Origin: Bacteroidales bacterium
Lineage (GTDB): Bacteria > Bacteroidota > Bacteroidia > Bacteroidales > VadinHA17
Reading direction: 5' to 3'
Length of the DNA: 5,193 nucleotides
Assembly (NCBI GenBank): GCA_015486475.1
Contig: WFRO01000316.1
Location: 1-5,193, forward strand
The notes under the pieces are model-generated. The model ran no database searches. It saw only the letters and a list, made by a program, of their open reading frames with translations, and was not told the origin of the DNA. The translations under genes were made by a program, and so were the position numbers. Below are positions 1 through 5,193 of this stretch, piece after piece. Within the stretch, counting starts at the first letter, position 1. Each line of letters opens with the position of its first letter.

Positions 1-544
1 CTTTGGGTCCGTCGGGGAGGTAAGGATTGTGATAGGGGGAGAAATAGCTGCGGGGATGCCCCAGGTGCCAGCCGGCCACGTTGAGGTCGAAGCCCTGCGC
101 TTCAGGACCAAAATCCGGAGGATCGCCCAGGTGCCATTTGCCGACGGAGGCACATACATAACCCCGGGCACGCAGCGCCTCAGCGATCGTTACGAAGGCT
201 GTGTCCAGCACGGTCTGGTTCTTCACGGGGATGAGGCGGCGGTAAGCGGGCTTGCCCCGCTCTGAAGGGCCTACGGTGTAGATGCCGGTGCGGGGGGCAT
301 AGAGCCCCGACATCAGGGCCGCCCGTGTGGGAGCGCAGTTGGGGGCGTTGGCATAGGCATGGGTGAAGACCATCCCCGAGGCGGCCAGCCGGTCGATCCC
401 GGGCGTCTCGTAATAACGGCTGCCCATGTAGCCCAGATCGCGCCACCCCTGGTCATCGGCCAGGATGAAAACGATGTTGGGCTTCTGTCCCGGGGACATC
501 AGGGACGTAAGACTAAAAAACAGGAGAATAAAAAGATCCTTCAT
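1..544 (-). CDS. S1-family sulfatase, S1_7-like, secreted; C-terminus cut by window edge (sulfatase 1)
   Basis: This is the N-terminal 181 residues of a sulfatase that runs off the left edge; family members are usually about 450-550 residues. It starts at an ATG at 544-542. Residues 1-19 form a short signal peptide (MKDLFILLFF start), with likely cleavage before Gln20. The mature protein opens with KPNIVFILADDQGW, where Asp30-Asp31 are the first pair of calcium ligands. The active-site motif is N-C-A-P-T-R: Cys70 (codon at 337-335) is the residue oxidised to formylglycine, and Arg74 is its partner. GKWHLG at 135-140 supplies the conserved Lys136 and His138. The stretches YANAPNCAPTRAALMSG, then APRTGIYTVG, then HPRSYFSPYHNP resemble the SulfAtlas S1_7 subfamily as I recall it, often annotated as iduronate-2- or aryl-sulfatase. 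The substrate cannot be deduced. It is the last of four co-directional sulfatases, 135 bp after sulfatase 2. Confidence 0.93.
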   Translation of the reverse strand, partial: MKDLFILLFFSLTSLMSPGQKPNIVFILADDQGWRDLGYMGSRYYETPGIDRLAASGMVFTHAYANAPNCAPTRAALMSGLYAPRTGIYTVGPSERGKPAYRRLIPVKNQTVLDTAFVTIAEALRARGYVCASVGKWHLGDPPDFGPEAQGFDLNVAGWHLGHPRSYFSPYHNPYLPDGPK

Positions 545-585
545 GGTTTAAATCTCATTATTTGAATTTTGTGGTTAAAGACTTC

Positions 586-622
586 ACGCAGAGGCGCAAA
601 GGAGCGCCAGAGGACGCAAAGA
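586..622. repeat. Degenerate ACGCAAAGG-type short repeat in spacer
   Basis: In the spacer between sulfatases 2 and 1 there are four imperfect units: ACGCAGAGG (586-594), CGCAAAGG (595-602), AGCGCCAGAGG (603-613) and ACGCAAAGA (614-622). On the minus strand this reads as the CTTTGCG / CCTCTGCG motif that I recall as widespread in intergenic DNA of Bacteroidota and some other phyla. GGCGC at 593-597 and GCGCC at 604-608 could form a 5-bp GC stem with a 6-nt loop, but no T-tract follows, so it does not look like an intrinsic terminator. No function is known to me. Confidence 0.7.
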
Positions 623-655
623 TAGTATGTCTCTCAACACCCATATTTTTTCGCA

Positions 656-703
656 TAATCTCTTCATCGCTTTATCGCTTCATCTCTTCATCGTTTCATC
701 GAT
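656..703 (-). repeat. 8-bp tandem repeat, six units, overlapping the 3' end of sulfatase 2
   Basis: Six consecutive octamers read on the plus strand TAATCTCT, TCATCGCT, TTATCGCT, TCATCTCT, TCATCGTT, TCATCGAT; the minus-strand consensus is AGCGATGA. The three units nearest sulfatase 2 encode its last seven residues (I-D-E-T-M-K-R) and the TGA stop at 682-680; the other three lie in the spacer. Because 8 is not a multiple of 3, gain or loss of a unit would shift the frame at the C-terminus. The consensus, however, gives a TGA within 24 nt in any frame, so the protein tail would change only slightly. Confidence 0.85.
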
Positions 704-2188
704 CCCCAGTTTTTTATTCCACCATTCCAGTATCTCCTCATCGGTGGGGTTCTCACCCAGGCCGCGGTGTTTCATGATCTGTTTGTAGCGTCTGGCAGCC
801 AGTTTCTTTGCAAATTCTATCTCCCGCGGATCTTCGGGGTAGGTGCCTTTGTCGTAACGGTTCAGGAGGGTGTCCATAAGGATCCTGAGCTCCTGCAGGG
901 TGTCGGCATATCCCGGGACGTCCGCCACATTGTGTACTTCGTACGGATCTTTCTTCAGGTCGTACAGCTCCTCCGGCGCCTTGTGGTCTGCCATGAACCA
1001 GTCCTGCTCAGGGGTGAGCTCTCCTTCGCGGTGCATGATCTGCATCAGTGTGAGGACAGGATAAGCCTGTTTTTTATAGGTGTTGAACTGTGTGTAGGGC
1101 AGTTCGGGGTGGAAATTACGGATGTACTTGAAGTCTTTCGTCCGTACGGCACGGATGCGGTCGACGGTCTCATCGCGGCGGTCGCGCATGGTGAAGACCC
1201 ACGTGCGGGGCGGTACGGAGGGATCCAGAAAATCGAGGCCCTGCATCCAGGCAGGGATGGGTATGCCGGCCAGGTGGAGGGAGGCCGGGGCCAGATCGAC
1301 ATTGCTCACCAGGCGGTCCTCCACGGTGCCTTTCTTTTGCCCTGCCGGAAAACGGATGATCAGCGGTGTGTGGGTACCGGGGTCGTAGAGGAACTGCTTG
1401 GCCCGCACCATGGGGCGTCCCTGGTCGCCAAAGAAAAAGACGATGGTGTTGTCCCGCAGTCCTTCCTCGTCGAGGCGCTGTAAAACTTTTCCTACTTCAC
1501 GGTCGAGGAGCTGGATGGTTTCCAGATAGAGGGCCCAGTCTTTGCGGGTGAGGGCGGTGTCGGGATAATACGGGGGGGTGGTCACCTCTGCCGGGTCGAC
1601 GGGTCGCAGCGTGTCATGGGAGAAGGGACGGTGGGGGTAGTGGATCTGTACCTGCGCGAAGAAAGGCTGTCCCTCCCTGCGCTGGCTCCAGTCGGTGCCG
1701 TCATAAAGACTGTCTGCGGTGAAGTTGTAGTCCTGCTTGCCGCGGCGGTCGCGGTTCCTGAAATCGCCGTTGCAGGTGAAGTATCCGGCCCGGCGGAAGA
1801 GCCAGGTAACGGGCACCACATCGTCCGGCAGGGGTTTCTTGTAACGGGTGCGGTGGTTCTGGCAGCCGATGCTCACCGGGTACATGCCAGTGACAAGGGT
1901 CGAGCGGCTGGGGGAGCAGACGGCCGTGACCGTGAAGAAACCCGTGTATTTCACCCCTTCGGCCGCCAGCCGGTCCAGGTTGGGAGTGTACACCGCCTTC
2001 TCGCCATAACACCCCAGGTCGGTGCCCAGGTCGTCGGCTACGATCCACAGGATGTTGGGCCTTTGCTCCTCTCCGGAACTACCAGTCTTACAGGAAATTG
2101 TGACGGTTGTGGCGGCCAGGACCAGGACAAACAGGAAAGCGGATTTTCGTACTTTTGATAAAGTAGAAAAAAAGTTTGTAAAATACAT
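680..2188 (-). CDS. S1-family sulfatase, S1_8 / N-sulfoglucosamine sulfohydrolase-like, probable lipoprotein (sulfatase 2)
   Basis: This is a complete 502-residue sulfatase that hydrolyses sulfate esters or possibly N-sulfates. Residues 14-32 are a basic then hydrophobic signal segment ending T-I-S-Cys33. This relaxed lipobox suggests a lipoprotein, and the following linker contains Glu40-Glu41. The sulfatase fold begins at RPNILWIVADD (43-53; metal ligands Asp52-Asp53). C-S-P-S-R at 91-95 is the formylglycine site (Cys91 codon at 1918-1916). SIGCQNHRT (106-114) and GKQDYNF (150-156) resemble S1_8 proteins, in which the usual GKWHLG block is replaced; Lys151 is the probable equivalent of the catalytic lysine. 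HYPH (183-186) gives the active-site histidine. The second metal motif reads G-D-Q-G at 254-257, with Gln256 where Asn or His is usual. The last seven codons and the stop lie in an octamer repeat. S1_8 includes sulfamidase relatives, but the substrate remains unproven. No other in-frame ATG upstream of the signal segment was found. Confidence 0.95.
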   Translation of the reverse strand: MYFTNFFSTLSKVRKSAFLFVLVLAATTVTISCKTGSSGEEQRPNILWIVADDLGTDLGCYGEKAVYTPNLDRLAAEGVKYTGFFTVTAVCSPSRSTLVTGMYPVSIGCQNHRTRYKKPLPDDVVPVTWLFRRAGYFTCNGDFRNRDRRGKQDYNFTADSLYDGTDWSQRREGQPFFAQVQIHYPHRPFSHDTLRPVDPAEVTTPPYYPDTALTRKDWALYLETIQLLDREVGKVLQRLDEEGLRDNTIVFFFGDQGRPMVRAKQFLYDPGTHTPLIIRFPAGQKKGTVEDRLVSNVDLAPASLHLAGIPIPAWMQGLDFLDPSVPPRTWVFTMRDRRDETVDRIRAVRTKDFKYIRNFHPELPYTQFNTYKKQAYPVLTLMQIMHREGELTPEQDWFMADHKAPEELYDLKKDPYEVHNVADVPGYADTLQELRILMDTLLNRYDKGTYPEDPREIEFAKKLAARRYKQIMKHRGLGENPTDEEILEWWNKKLGIDETMKR

Positions 2189-2220
2189 TATTGTAACTTA
2201 ATGGTAACCAGACAATAATG
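2186..2220 (-). promoter_or_regulatory. Possible hairpin sequestering the sulfatase 2 start codon
   Basis: On the minus strand CATTATTGT (2220-2212) is perfectly complementary to ACAATAATG (2194-2186), whose last three bases are the ATG of sulfatase 2. The loop would be 17 nt. Seven of the nine pairs are A-U, so the stem would be weak, but Bacteroidota initiate translation on unstructured AT-rich leaders and would be sensitive to it. This is visible as sequence complementarity only; a regulatory role is inference. Confidence 0.35.
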
Positions 2221-2227
2221 AAAGTAT

Positions 2228-2262
2228 AACTACGTAGTGTGCTACGTAGTTAGCTACGTAGT
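2228..2262. repeat. Three palindromic CTACGTAGT units on an exact 12-bp period
   Basis: CTACGTAGT occurs at 2230-2238, 2242-2250 and 2254-2262, separated by 3-nt linkers GTG and TAG, so the period is exactly 12 bp. Each core CTACGTAG is a perfect palindrome; the first is extended to ACTACGTAGT. Adjacent copies are mutually complementary: TAACTACGTAG (2227-2237) and CTACGTAGTTA (2242-2252) could form an 11-bp stem with a TGTG loop. The array sits 41 bp downstream of the sulfatase 3 stop and about 40 bp upstream of the sulfatase 2 start. It could be a binding array for a dimeric regulator, an RNA-stabilising hairpin, or a mobile or simple repeat. No T-tract follows on either strand, so an intrinsic terminator is unlikely. 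Confidence 0.85.
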
Positions 2263-2287
2263 TGATATGGCCGGTTCGTGCTCTTCT

Positions 2288-2307
2288 GTTCATTATCAGT
2301 TCATTAT
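2288..2307. repeat. 9-bp direct repeat across the sulfatase 3 stop codon
   Basis: GTTCATTAT occurs exactly at 2288-2296 and again at 2299-2307, an 11-bp period. The second copy contains the sulfatase 3 stop. On the minus strand the gene ends CAA TAA TGA, giving tandem stops. It may be a small slippage or duplication scar; no function is evident. Confidence 0.6.
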
Positions 2308-3779
2308 TGCTGCAGATGTTCCTTTACGAACTTCTCCAGTTCGGGGTAGGGGAAGAGGGCGGAGGGTGTATGTTGCTGTTGCATGAGGCGGAGGGCTTCC
2401 TGCACTTTTTCGGGGTATTTGTCCGCGAGGTTCTGTTGTTCGGCCGGGTCTTTTTTCAGGTTGTAGAGGGCCATCTCCGGTTTCTGGTTCCTGCGTCGCA
2501 GGTTGGTGATCAGCAGCTTCCAGTCGCCCATGCGTACGGCGGCCTGGCCGCCATAAGCGCGGAATTCCCAGTAAAGGACCTTGTGCTCAACTTGTTTTCC
2601 CTGGCCGGTGAGGGTGGGCAGGAAGCTGATGCCGTCGATGCCGGCGGGTGTGGGGGCGCCGGCGAGGTCGCAGAGGGTGGGCAGCACATCCCAGAAGGCA
2701 AAGGGCCGGTCGGTGACCCTGCCGGGCTTGATCTTTCCGGGCCACCGTATCACCAGCGGCTCCCGGATGCCCCCCTCGTGGAGGGAGCCTTTCAGACCGG
2801 TGAGGCCGCCGGCACTGTTGAAGAACTTATCATCTGAGCCGCCCAGCCGGTTGTAGGCAGGGCCGTTGTCGCTGGTGAAGAAGACGATGGTGTTGTCATC
2901 CAGCCCCAGGCCCCGGAGGGCTTCCATGATGAGGCCTACGGCAGCATCCATCTGGGTGATCATCCCCGCATAGGCGGCATGGGGGTATGGATTCTTCAGG
3001 TAACCATGGTGTTGGTACGGCGTCTCCTCCACATGGCCTTTGTACATATCGAGGTACAGATCGGTGGTCTGTATGGAGAGATGGGGGATGATAAAGGGCA
3101 GGTAGAGGAAGAAAGGCTTGTCCTGGTTGCGGTTGATGAACTTCACCGCCTCGACGGTGAAGAGATCCTGCGAATGCAGGGCGCCGCGCAATGTCCGGCC
3201 GTTGTTGCCGGGGAGGTGGACGATAGAGTCGTTCTCCCACAGGAACTCGGGATAATGGTTGTGGGCATGCACCTGGCATTTGTATCCGTAGAAAAAGTCG
3301 AAGCCCTGCTTCACCGGATCGCCCGGTGTGAAGGTGTTGCCCAGGCCCCATTTGCCGATGCATCCCGTGGCATAACCCTGTGCTTTCAGCAACTCTGCCA
3401 CGGTGACGATGGAGTCGGGGATGGGTTCCTGACCCGGGAAAGGGGTGTAGGGGTTACGTACTTTGGGCTGCAGGTTGTCCCGGATGTAGGCGTGACCGGT
3501 ATGGTAGCCGGTCATCAGCGTGCAGCGTGCCGGCGCACATACCGCCTGCCCCGAATAAAAATCGGTGAATTTGATACCTTCTTTGGCCAGGCGGTCAATG
3601 TTGGGGGTCATGATGATCTTCTGTCCGTAACATCCCAGCTCGCCATAGCCCAGGTCATCGGCCATGATGAAGATGATGTTGGGCTTTTCAGGTGTGGCCC
3701 CGTAAGAAGGATGACCGGTCATTACAAAGCCGGCCGTTACCAGCAGAACACTCAGGAGGAAGACGTAAGCTTTTTTCAT
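2304..3779 (-). CDS. S1-family sulfatase, S1_16/S1_20-like arylsulfatase, secreted (sulfatase 3)
   Basis: This is a complete 491-residue periplasmic or secreted sulfatase. The signal peptide is MKKAYVFLLSVLLVTAG and onward, with signal peptidase I cleavage near Tyr26-Gly27-Ala28. The fold starts KPNIIFIMADDLGYGELGCYG (32-52; metal ligands Asp41-Asp42). C-A-P-A-R at 81-85 is the formylglycine site (Cys81 codon at 3539-3537), followed by the typical CTLMTG. The block GYHTGHAYIRDN (91-102) and the GKWGLG motif (142-147), with Gly145 where many sulfatases have His, are shared with arylsulfatase-A-like S1_16 and related enzymes as I recall them. QVHAHNHYPEFLW (169-181), His233 in IPH, SDNGP (303-307; Asp304-Asn305 metal ligands) and LKGSLHEGGIREP (Lys330) complete the catalytic set. 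The gene ends in tandem stops, TAA then TGA. It lies 45 bp after sulfatase 4 and 115 bp before sulfatase 2. Activity on galactose or GalNAc sulfates is plausible for this group but is inference only. Confidence 0.96.
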   Translation of the reverse strand: MKKAYVFLLSVLLVTAGFVMTGHPSYGATPEKPNIIFIMADDLGYGELGCYGQKIIMTPNIDRLAKEGIKFTDFYSGQAVCAPARCTLMTGYHTGHAYIRDNLQPKVRNPYTPFPGQEPIPDSIVTVAELLKAQGYATGCIGKWGLGNTFTPGDPVKQGFDFFYGYKCQVHAHNHYPEFLWENDSIVHLPGNNGRTLRGALHSQDLFTVEAVKFINRNQDKPFFLYLPFIIPHLSIQTTDLYLDMYKGHVEETPYQHHGYLKNPYPHAAYAGMITQMDAAVGLIMEALRGLGLDDNTIVFFTSDNGPAYNRLGGSDDKFFNSAGGLTGLKGSLHEGGIREPLVIRWPGKIKPGRVTDRPFAFWDVLPTLCDLAGAPTPAGIDGISFLPTLTGQGKQVEHKVLYWEFRAYGGQAAVRMGDWKLLITNLRRRNQKPEMALYNLKKDPAEQQNLADKYPEKVQEALRLMQQQHTPSALFPYPELEKFVKEHLQQ

Positions 3780-3824
3780 TTTAAAAAGTGTTAAAATATT
3801 TCAGATAAATAAATTTATGATTCC
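3780..3824 (-). other. 45-bp AT-rich spacer and translation start region of sulfatase 3
   Basis: This is the shortest spacer in the cluster. On the minus strand it ends AACACTTTTTAAA directly before the ATG, with no purine-rich Shine-Dalgarno sequence, as is usual in Bacteroidota. It has no repeats, no GC-rich hairpin and no recognisable promoter. Its shortness and the shared direction suggest that sulfatases 4 and 3 are co-transcribed. Confidence 0.6.
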
Positions 3825-5193
3825 CTATTTCCCATATCCGGGCCGGCTGTGGCCGTCGTTCATTATATTTTCGAGAAGGGTTTTCATTTTTTTCGTTTTT
3901 TTCGGATCCTTGCCTGCCAGGTTGTGTTGTTCGGCGGGGTCGTCGGTCAGGTTGTACAGTTGCGGTTCCCGGGAGAGTCCCGACTTGATGTTCACGGCTT
4001 TATAGAGAGGTGGTCCGTCATGCGGCAGGATGTATTTCCAGTTTTTCATCCGGAGGGCGCGGGTGTGGGCTGATTCCACCAATACTTCCCTGCCTTTGGA
4101 GGACTTTCCCAGCAGTACCGGCAGCAGATCATAGCTGTCGGGAGCATCGTCCGGCTTTAGTTTTGTGCCGGTGAGGGCCGCCATCGAGGCGACCAGATCG
4201 ACCTGGCTGATGAGGGCATCGCTGACGCCCGGCCTGATGTGGGAGGGCCACCAGGTGATGAAAGGCACACGCGTGCCGGCCTCGAGGATACTGTACTTCC
4301 CACCGCTGAAAGGTCCGCCGGGCTTGTGCTGACCCACCAACTCGGGTGCACCGTCCTCATAGCCGTCGTTGAGCACGGGACCGTTGTCGCTGGAGAAGAT
4401 GACCAGCGTGTTCTCCGCCAGTCCCAGGTCTTTCAGGGTCTGTATGATCTGTCCTGTGCACCAGTCCATCTGGGCGATGGCGTCGCCGCGGTTGCCCATG
4501 GTAGACCTCCCGAGAAAACGGGGGTTGGGCAGGCGTGGTACATGGATATCGCTGAAGGCGAAGTAGAGGAAGAAAGGCCGGTCCTTGTTCTTCCGGATGA
4601 AATCTTCGGCTTTGGTGGTGAGGATGTCGGGGAAGAGCTCATCCACCCAGCGGGCGGAGTGGCCGCCGCTCATGTAGCCTATGCGACCCACGCCGTTGAC
4701 AATGGTGTTGTTGTGACCCTGTCCGGGGCGGGCCTTCATCCGCAGGTATTCGGGATGGTCTTTGCCGGTGGGGTCATTGCCGACCTTCTGGCGGTAGTTC
4801 ACTTCGATGGGATCGCCGGCGTTGAGACCGGCTACATGATGGTCTTCCACGAAGACGCAGGGCACACGGTCGGCGGTGGCGGGGATGAGAAAGCAGTAGT
4901 CGAAACCGATCTCCAGCGGGCCCGGCTTGATGGGACCGTTCCAGTTGAGCTGGTCATCGCCCAGGCCCAGGTGCCACTTGCCGATCACGCCTGTTGTGTA
5001 TCCGGCATCCTTGAAGACCGTGGCCAGGGTGGCGCTGCCGGGCCGGATCTTCAGGGGCACGTTGCCGGGGAGCACATGGATATGTTCCCGGAAAGCGTAT
5101 TCGCCGGTGAGCAGGGAGAAACGGGAGGGAGAGCAGGTGGCATCACTCGTATGTGCATCGGTGAACACCAGCCCTTCCGCGGCCAGCCGGTCC
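3825..5193 (-). CDS. S1-family sulfatase, S1_20-like; N-terminus cut by window edge (sulfatase 4)
   Basis: The C-terminal 455 residues of a sulfatase are present. The frame stays open to the right edge, reading DRLAAEGLVFTDAHTSDAT before the active site, so a GTG codon at 5168 is internal (Val) and not the start. About 50-60 residues, including the signal peptide and first Asp-Asp metal pair, are missing. Numbering from the first residue seen: C-S-P-S-R at 20-24 (formylglycine Cys20, codon 5135-5133); GKWHLG at 71-76 (Lys72, His74); AATA/DRVPCVFVE-type block at about 105-116; His217 in SDIHVPR; SSDNGP at 267-272 (Asp269-Asn270); and GGKYSILEAGTRVP at 297-310 (Lys299). The TGEYAFRE block and the DRVPCVFVE block resemble the SulfAtlas S1_20 group as I recall it. 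The protein ends PGYGK with a TAG stop. It is the most upstream of the four sulfatases in transcription order. Its export signal and promoter lie outside the window. Confidence 0.95.
   Translation of the reverse strand, partial: DRLAAEGLVFTDAHTSDATCSPSRFSLLTGEYAFREHIHVLPGNVPLKIRPGSATLATVFKDAGYTTGVIGKWHLGLGDDQLNWNGPIKPGPLEIGFDYCFLIPATADRVPCVFVEDHHVAGLNAGDPIEVNYRQKVGNDPTGKDHPEYLRMKARPGQGHNNTIVNGVGRIGYMSGGHSARWVDELFPDILTTKAEDFIRKNKDRPFFLYFAFSDIHVPRLPNPRFLGRSTMGNRGDAIAQMDWCTGQIIQTLKDLGLAENTLVIFSSDNGPVLNDGYEDGAPELVGQHKPGGPFSGGKYSILEAGTRVPFITWWPSHIRPGVSDALISQVDLVASMAALTGTKLKPDDAPDSYDLLPVLLGKSSKGREVLVESAHTRALRMKNWKYILPHDGPPLYKAVNIKSGLSREPQLYNLTDDPAEQHNLAGKDPKKTKKMKTLLENIMNDGHSRPGYGK

Larger units (their letters stand above)
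2213..2309 (-). promoter_or_regulatory. 10-bp inverted repeat bracketing the palindrome array, competing with the start-codon hairpin
   Basis: CAATAATGAA at 2213-2222 and its exact reverse complement TTCATTATTG at 2300-2309 flank the three CTACGTAG units. In the minus-strand transcript the upstream arm contains the TAA stop of sulfatase 3 (2306-2304). The downstream arm is the same segment that could pair with the sulfatase 2 start region, so the two pairings exclude each other. AT-richness makes chance occurrence possible. Confidence 0.35.

Noticed and set aside
617..624. TATCTTTG on the minus strand, an exact match to the Bacteroidota -7 element TAnnTTTG, upstream of sulfatase 1
   Set aside because: It lies inside the CTTTGCG-type repeat, and no TTTG-like -33 element is present at the expected distance, so a promoter is not supported.
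562..777. Plus-strand 71-codon frame across the spacer and the end of sulfatase 2
   Set aside because: Much of it is translated repeat DNA (serine- and phenylalanine-rich from the octamer array); no start context or homology recognised.
767..1483. Long plus-strand open frame (238 codons) opposite sulfatase 2
   Set aside because: It is wholly antisense to a well-conserved sulfatase frame, has no recognisable domain, and long mirror frames are expected opposite GC-rich coding sequence.
1616..2158. Plus-strand open frame (180 codons) opposite the N-terminus of sulfatase 2
   Set aside because: It is the complement of the sulfatase active-site region; no independent coding evidence.
2227..2252. 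Hairpin from the first two CTACGTAG units as an intrinsic terminator of sulfatase 3
   Set aside because: The stem is good, but no run of T follows on the minus strand, so classic termination is not supported.
3769..3788. CTTTTT / AAAAAG inverted repeat around the sulfatase 3 start
   Set aside because: It is six A-T-dominated pairs arising from the usual AT-rich leader plus lysine codons; expected by composition.
2979..3794. Plus-strand open frame (271 codons) opposite the N-terminal half of sulfatase 3
   Set aside because: It is antisense to conserved catalytic blocks, with valine- and glycine-rich shadow composition and no motif or leader of its own.
5166..5168. GTG as the start codon of sulfatase 4
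   Set aside because: The frame continues upstream to the edge with conserved DRLAAEGL sequence, and a start here would leave only 11 residues before the active-site cysteine, deleting the signal peptide and first metal ligands.

Overview
The window is a dense, single-strand run of four type I (S1 family) formylglycine-dependent sulfatase genes. All are read on the minus strand, so the transcriptional order is from the right end of the window to the left. The two outer genes are cut by the window edges: the right one lacks its N-terminus (3825-5193) and the left one lacks its C-terminus (1-544). The two inner genes are complete (2304-3779 and 680-2188). No other protein-coding gene, RNA gene, insertion sequence or CRISPR array is visible.

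The organism is most likely a member of the Bacteroidota with GC-rich coding sequence. The evidence is AT-rich spacers without Shine-Dalgarno sequences, lysine-rich signal peptides, a lipoprotein-type sulfatase, and CTTTGCG-type and AGCGATGA-type spacer repeats. Clustered divergent sulfatases are typical of polysaccharide-utilisation loci (PULs) in this phylum. Planctomycetota or Verrucomicrobiota, which are also sulfatase-rich, cannot be excluded. No SusC/SusD, glycoside hydrolase, lyase or sulfatase-maturating enzyme gene lies in the window, so the sulfated glycan cannot be named.

Layout in transcription order: (A) sulfatase 4, S1_20-like by recall; 45-bp plain AT-rich spacer; (B) sulfatase 3, S1_16/S1_20-like, secreted; 115-bp spacer with three palindromic CTACGTAG units on an exact 12-bp period and inverted repeats that link the stop codon of sulfatase 3 to the start codon of sulfatase 2; (C) sulfatase 2, S1_8/sulfamidase-like, probable lipoprotein, with an unusual GDQG metal-site motif; 135-bp spacer with an ACGCAAAGG-type repeat and an 8-bp tandem repeat that runs into the end of the sulfatase 2 gene; (D) sulfatase 1, S1_7-like, secreted.

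All four enzymes carry the cysteine-type CxPxR site that is converted to formylglycine, and they are clearly different subfamilies rather than recent duplicates. The simplest reading is that each removes sulfate from a different position or sugar of one complex sulfated glycan in the periplasm or at the outer membrane. The enzymes themselves are a known kind of system. The less explained material is in the two long spacers: the phased palindromes, the possible mutually exclusive RNA pairing around the sulfatase 2 start, and the octamer repeat that provides a stop codon in every frame.
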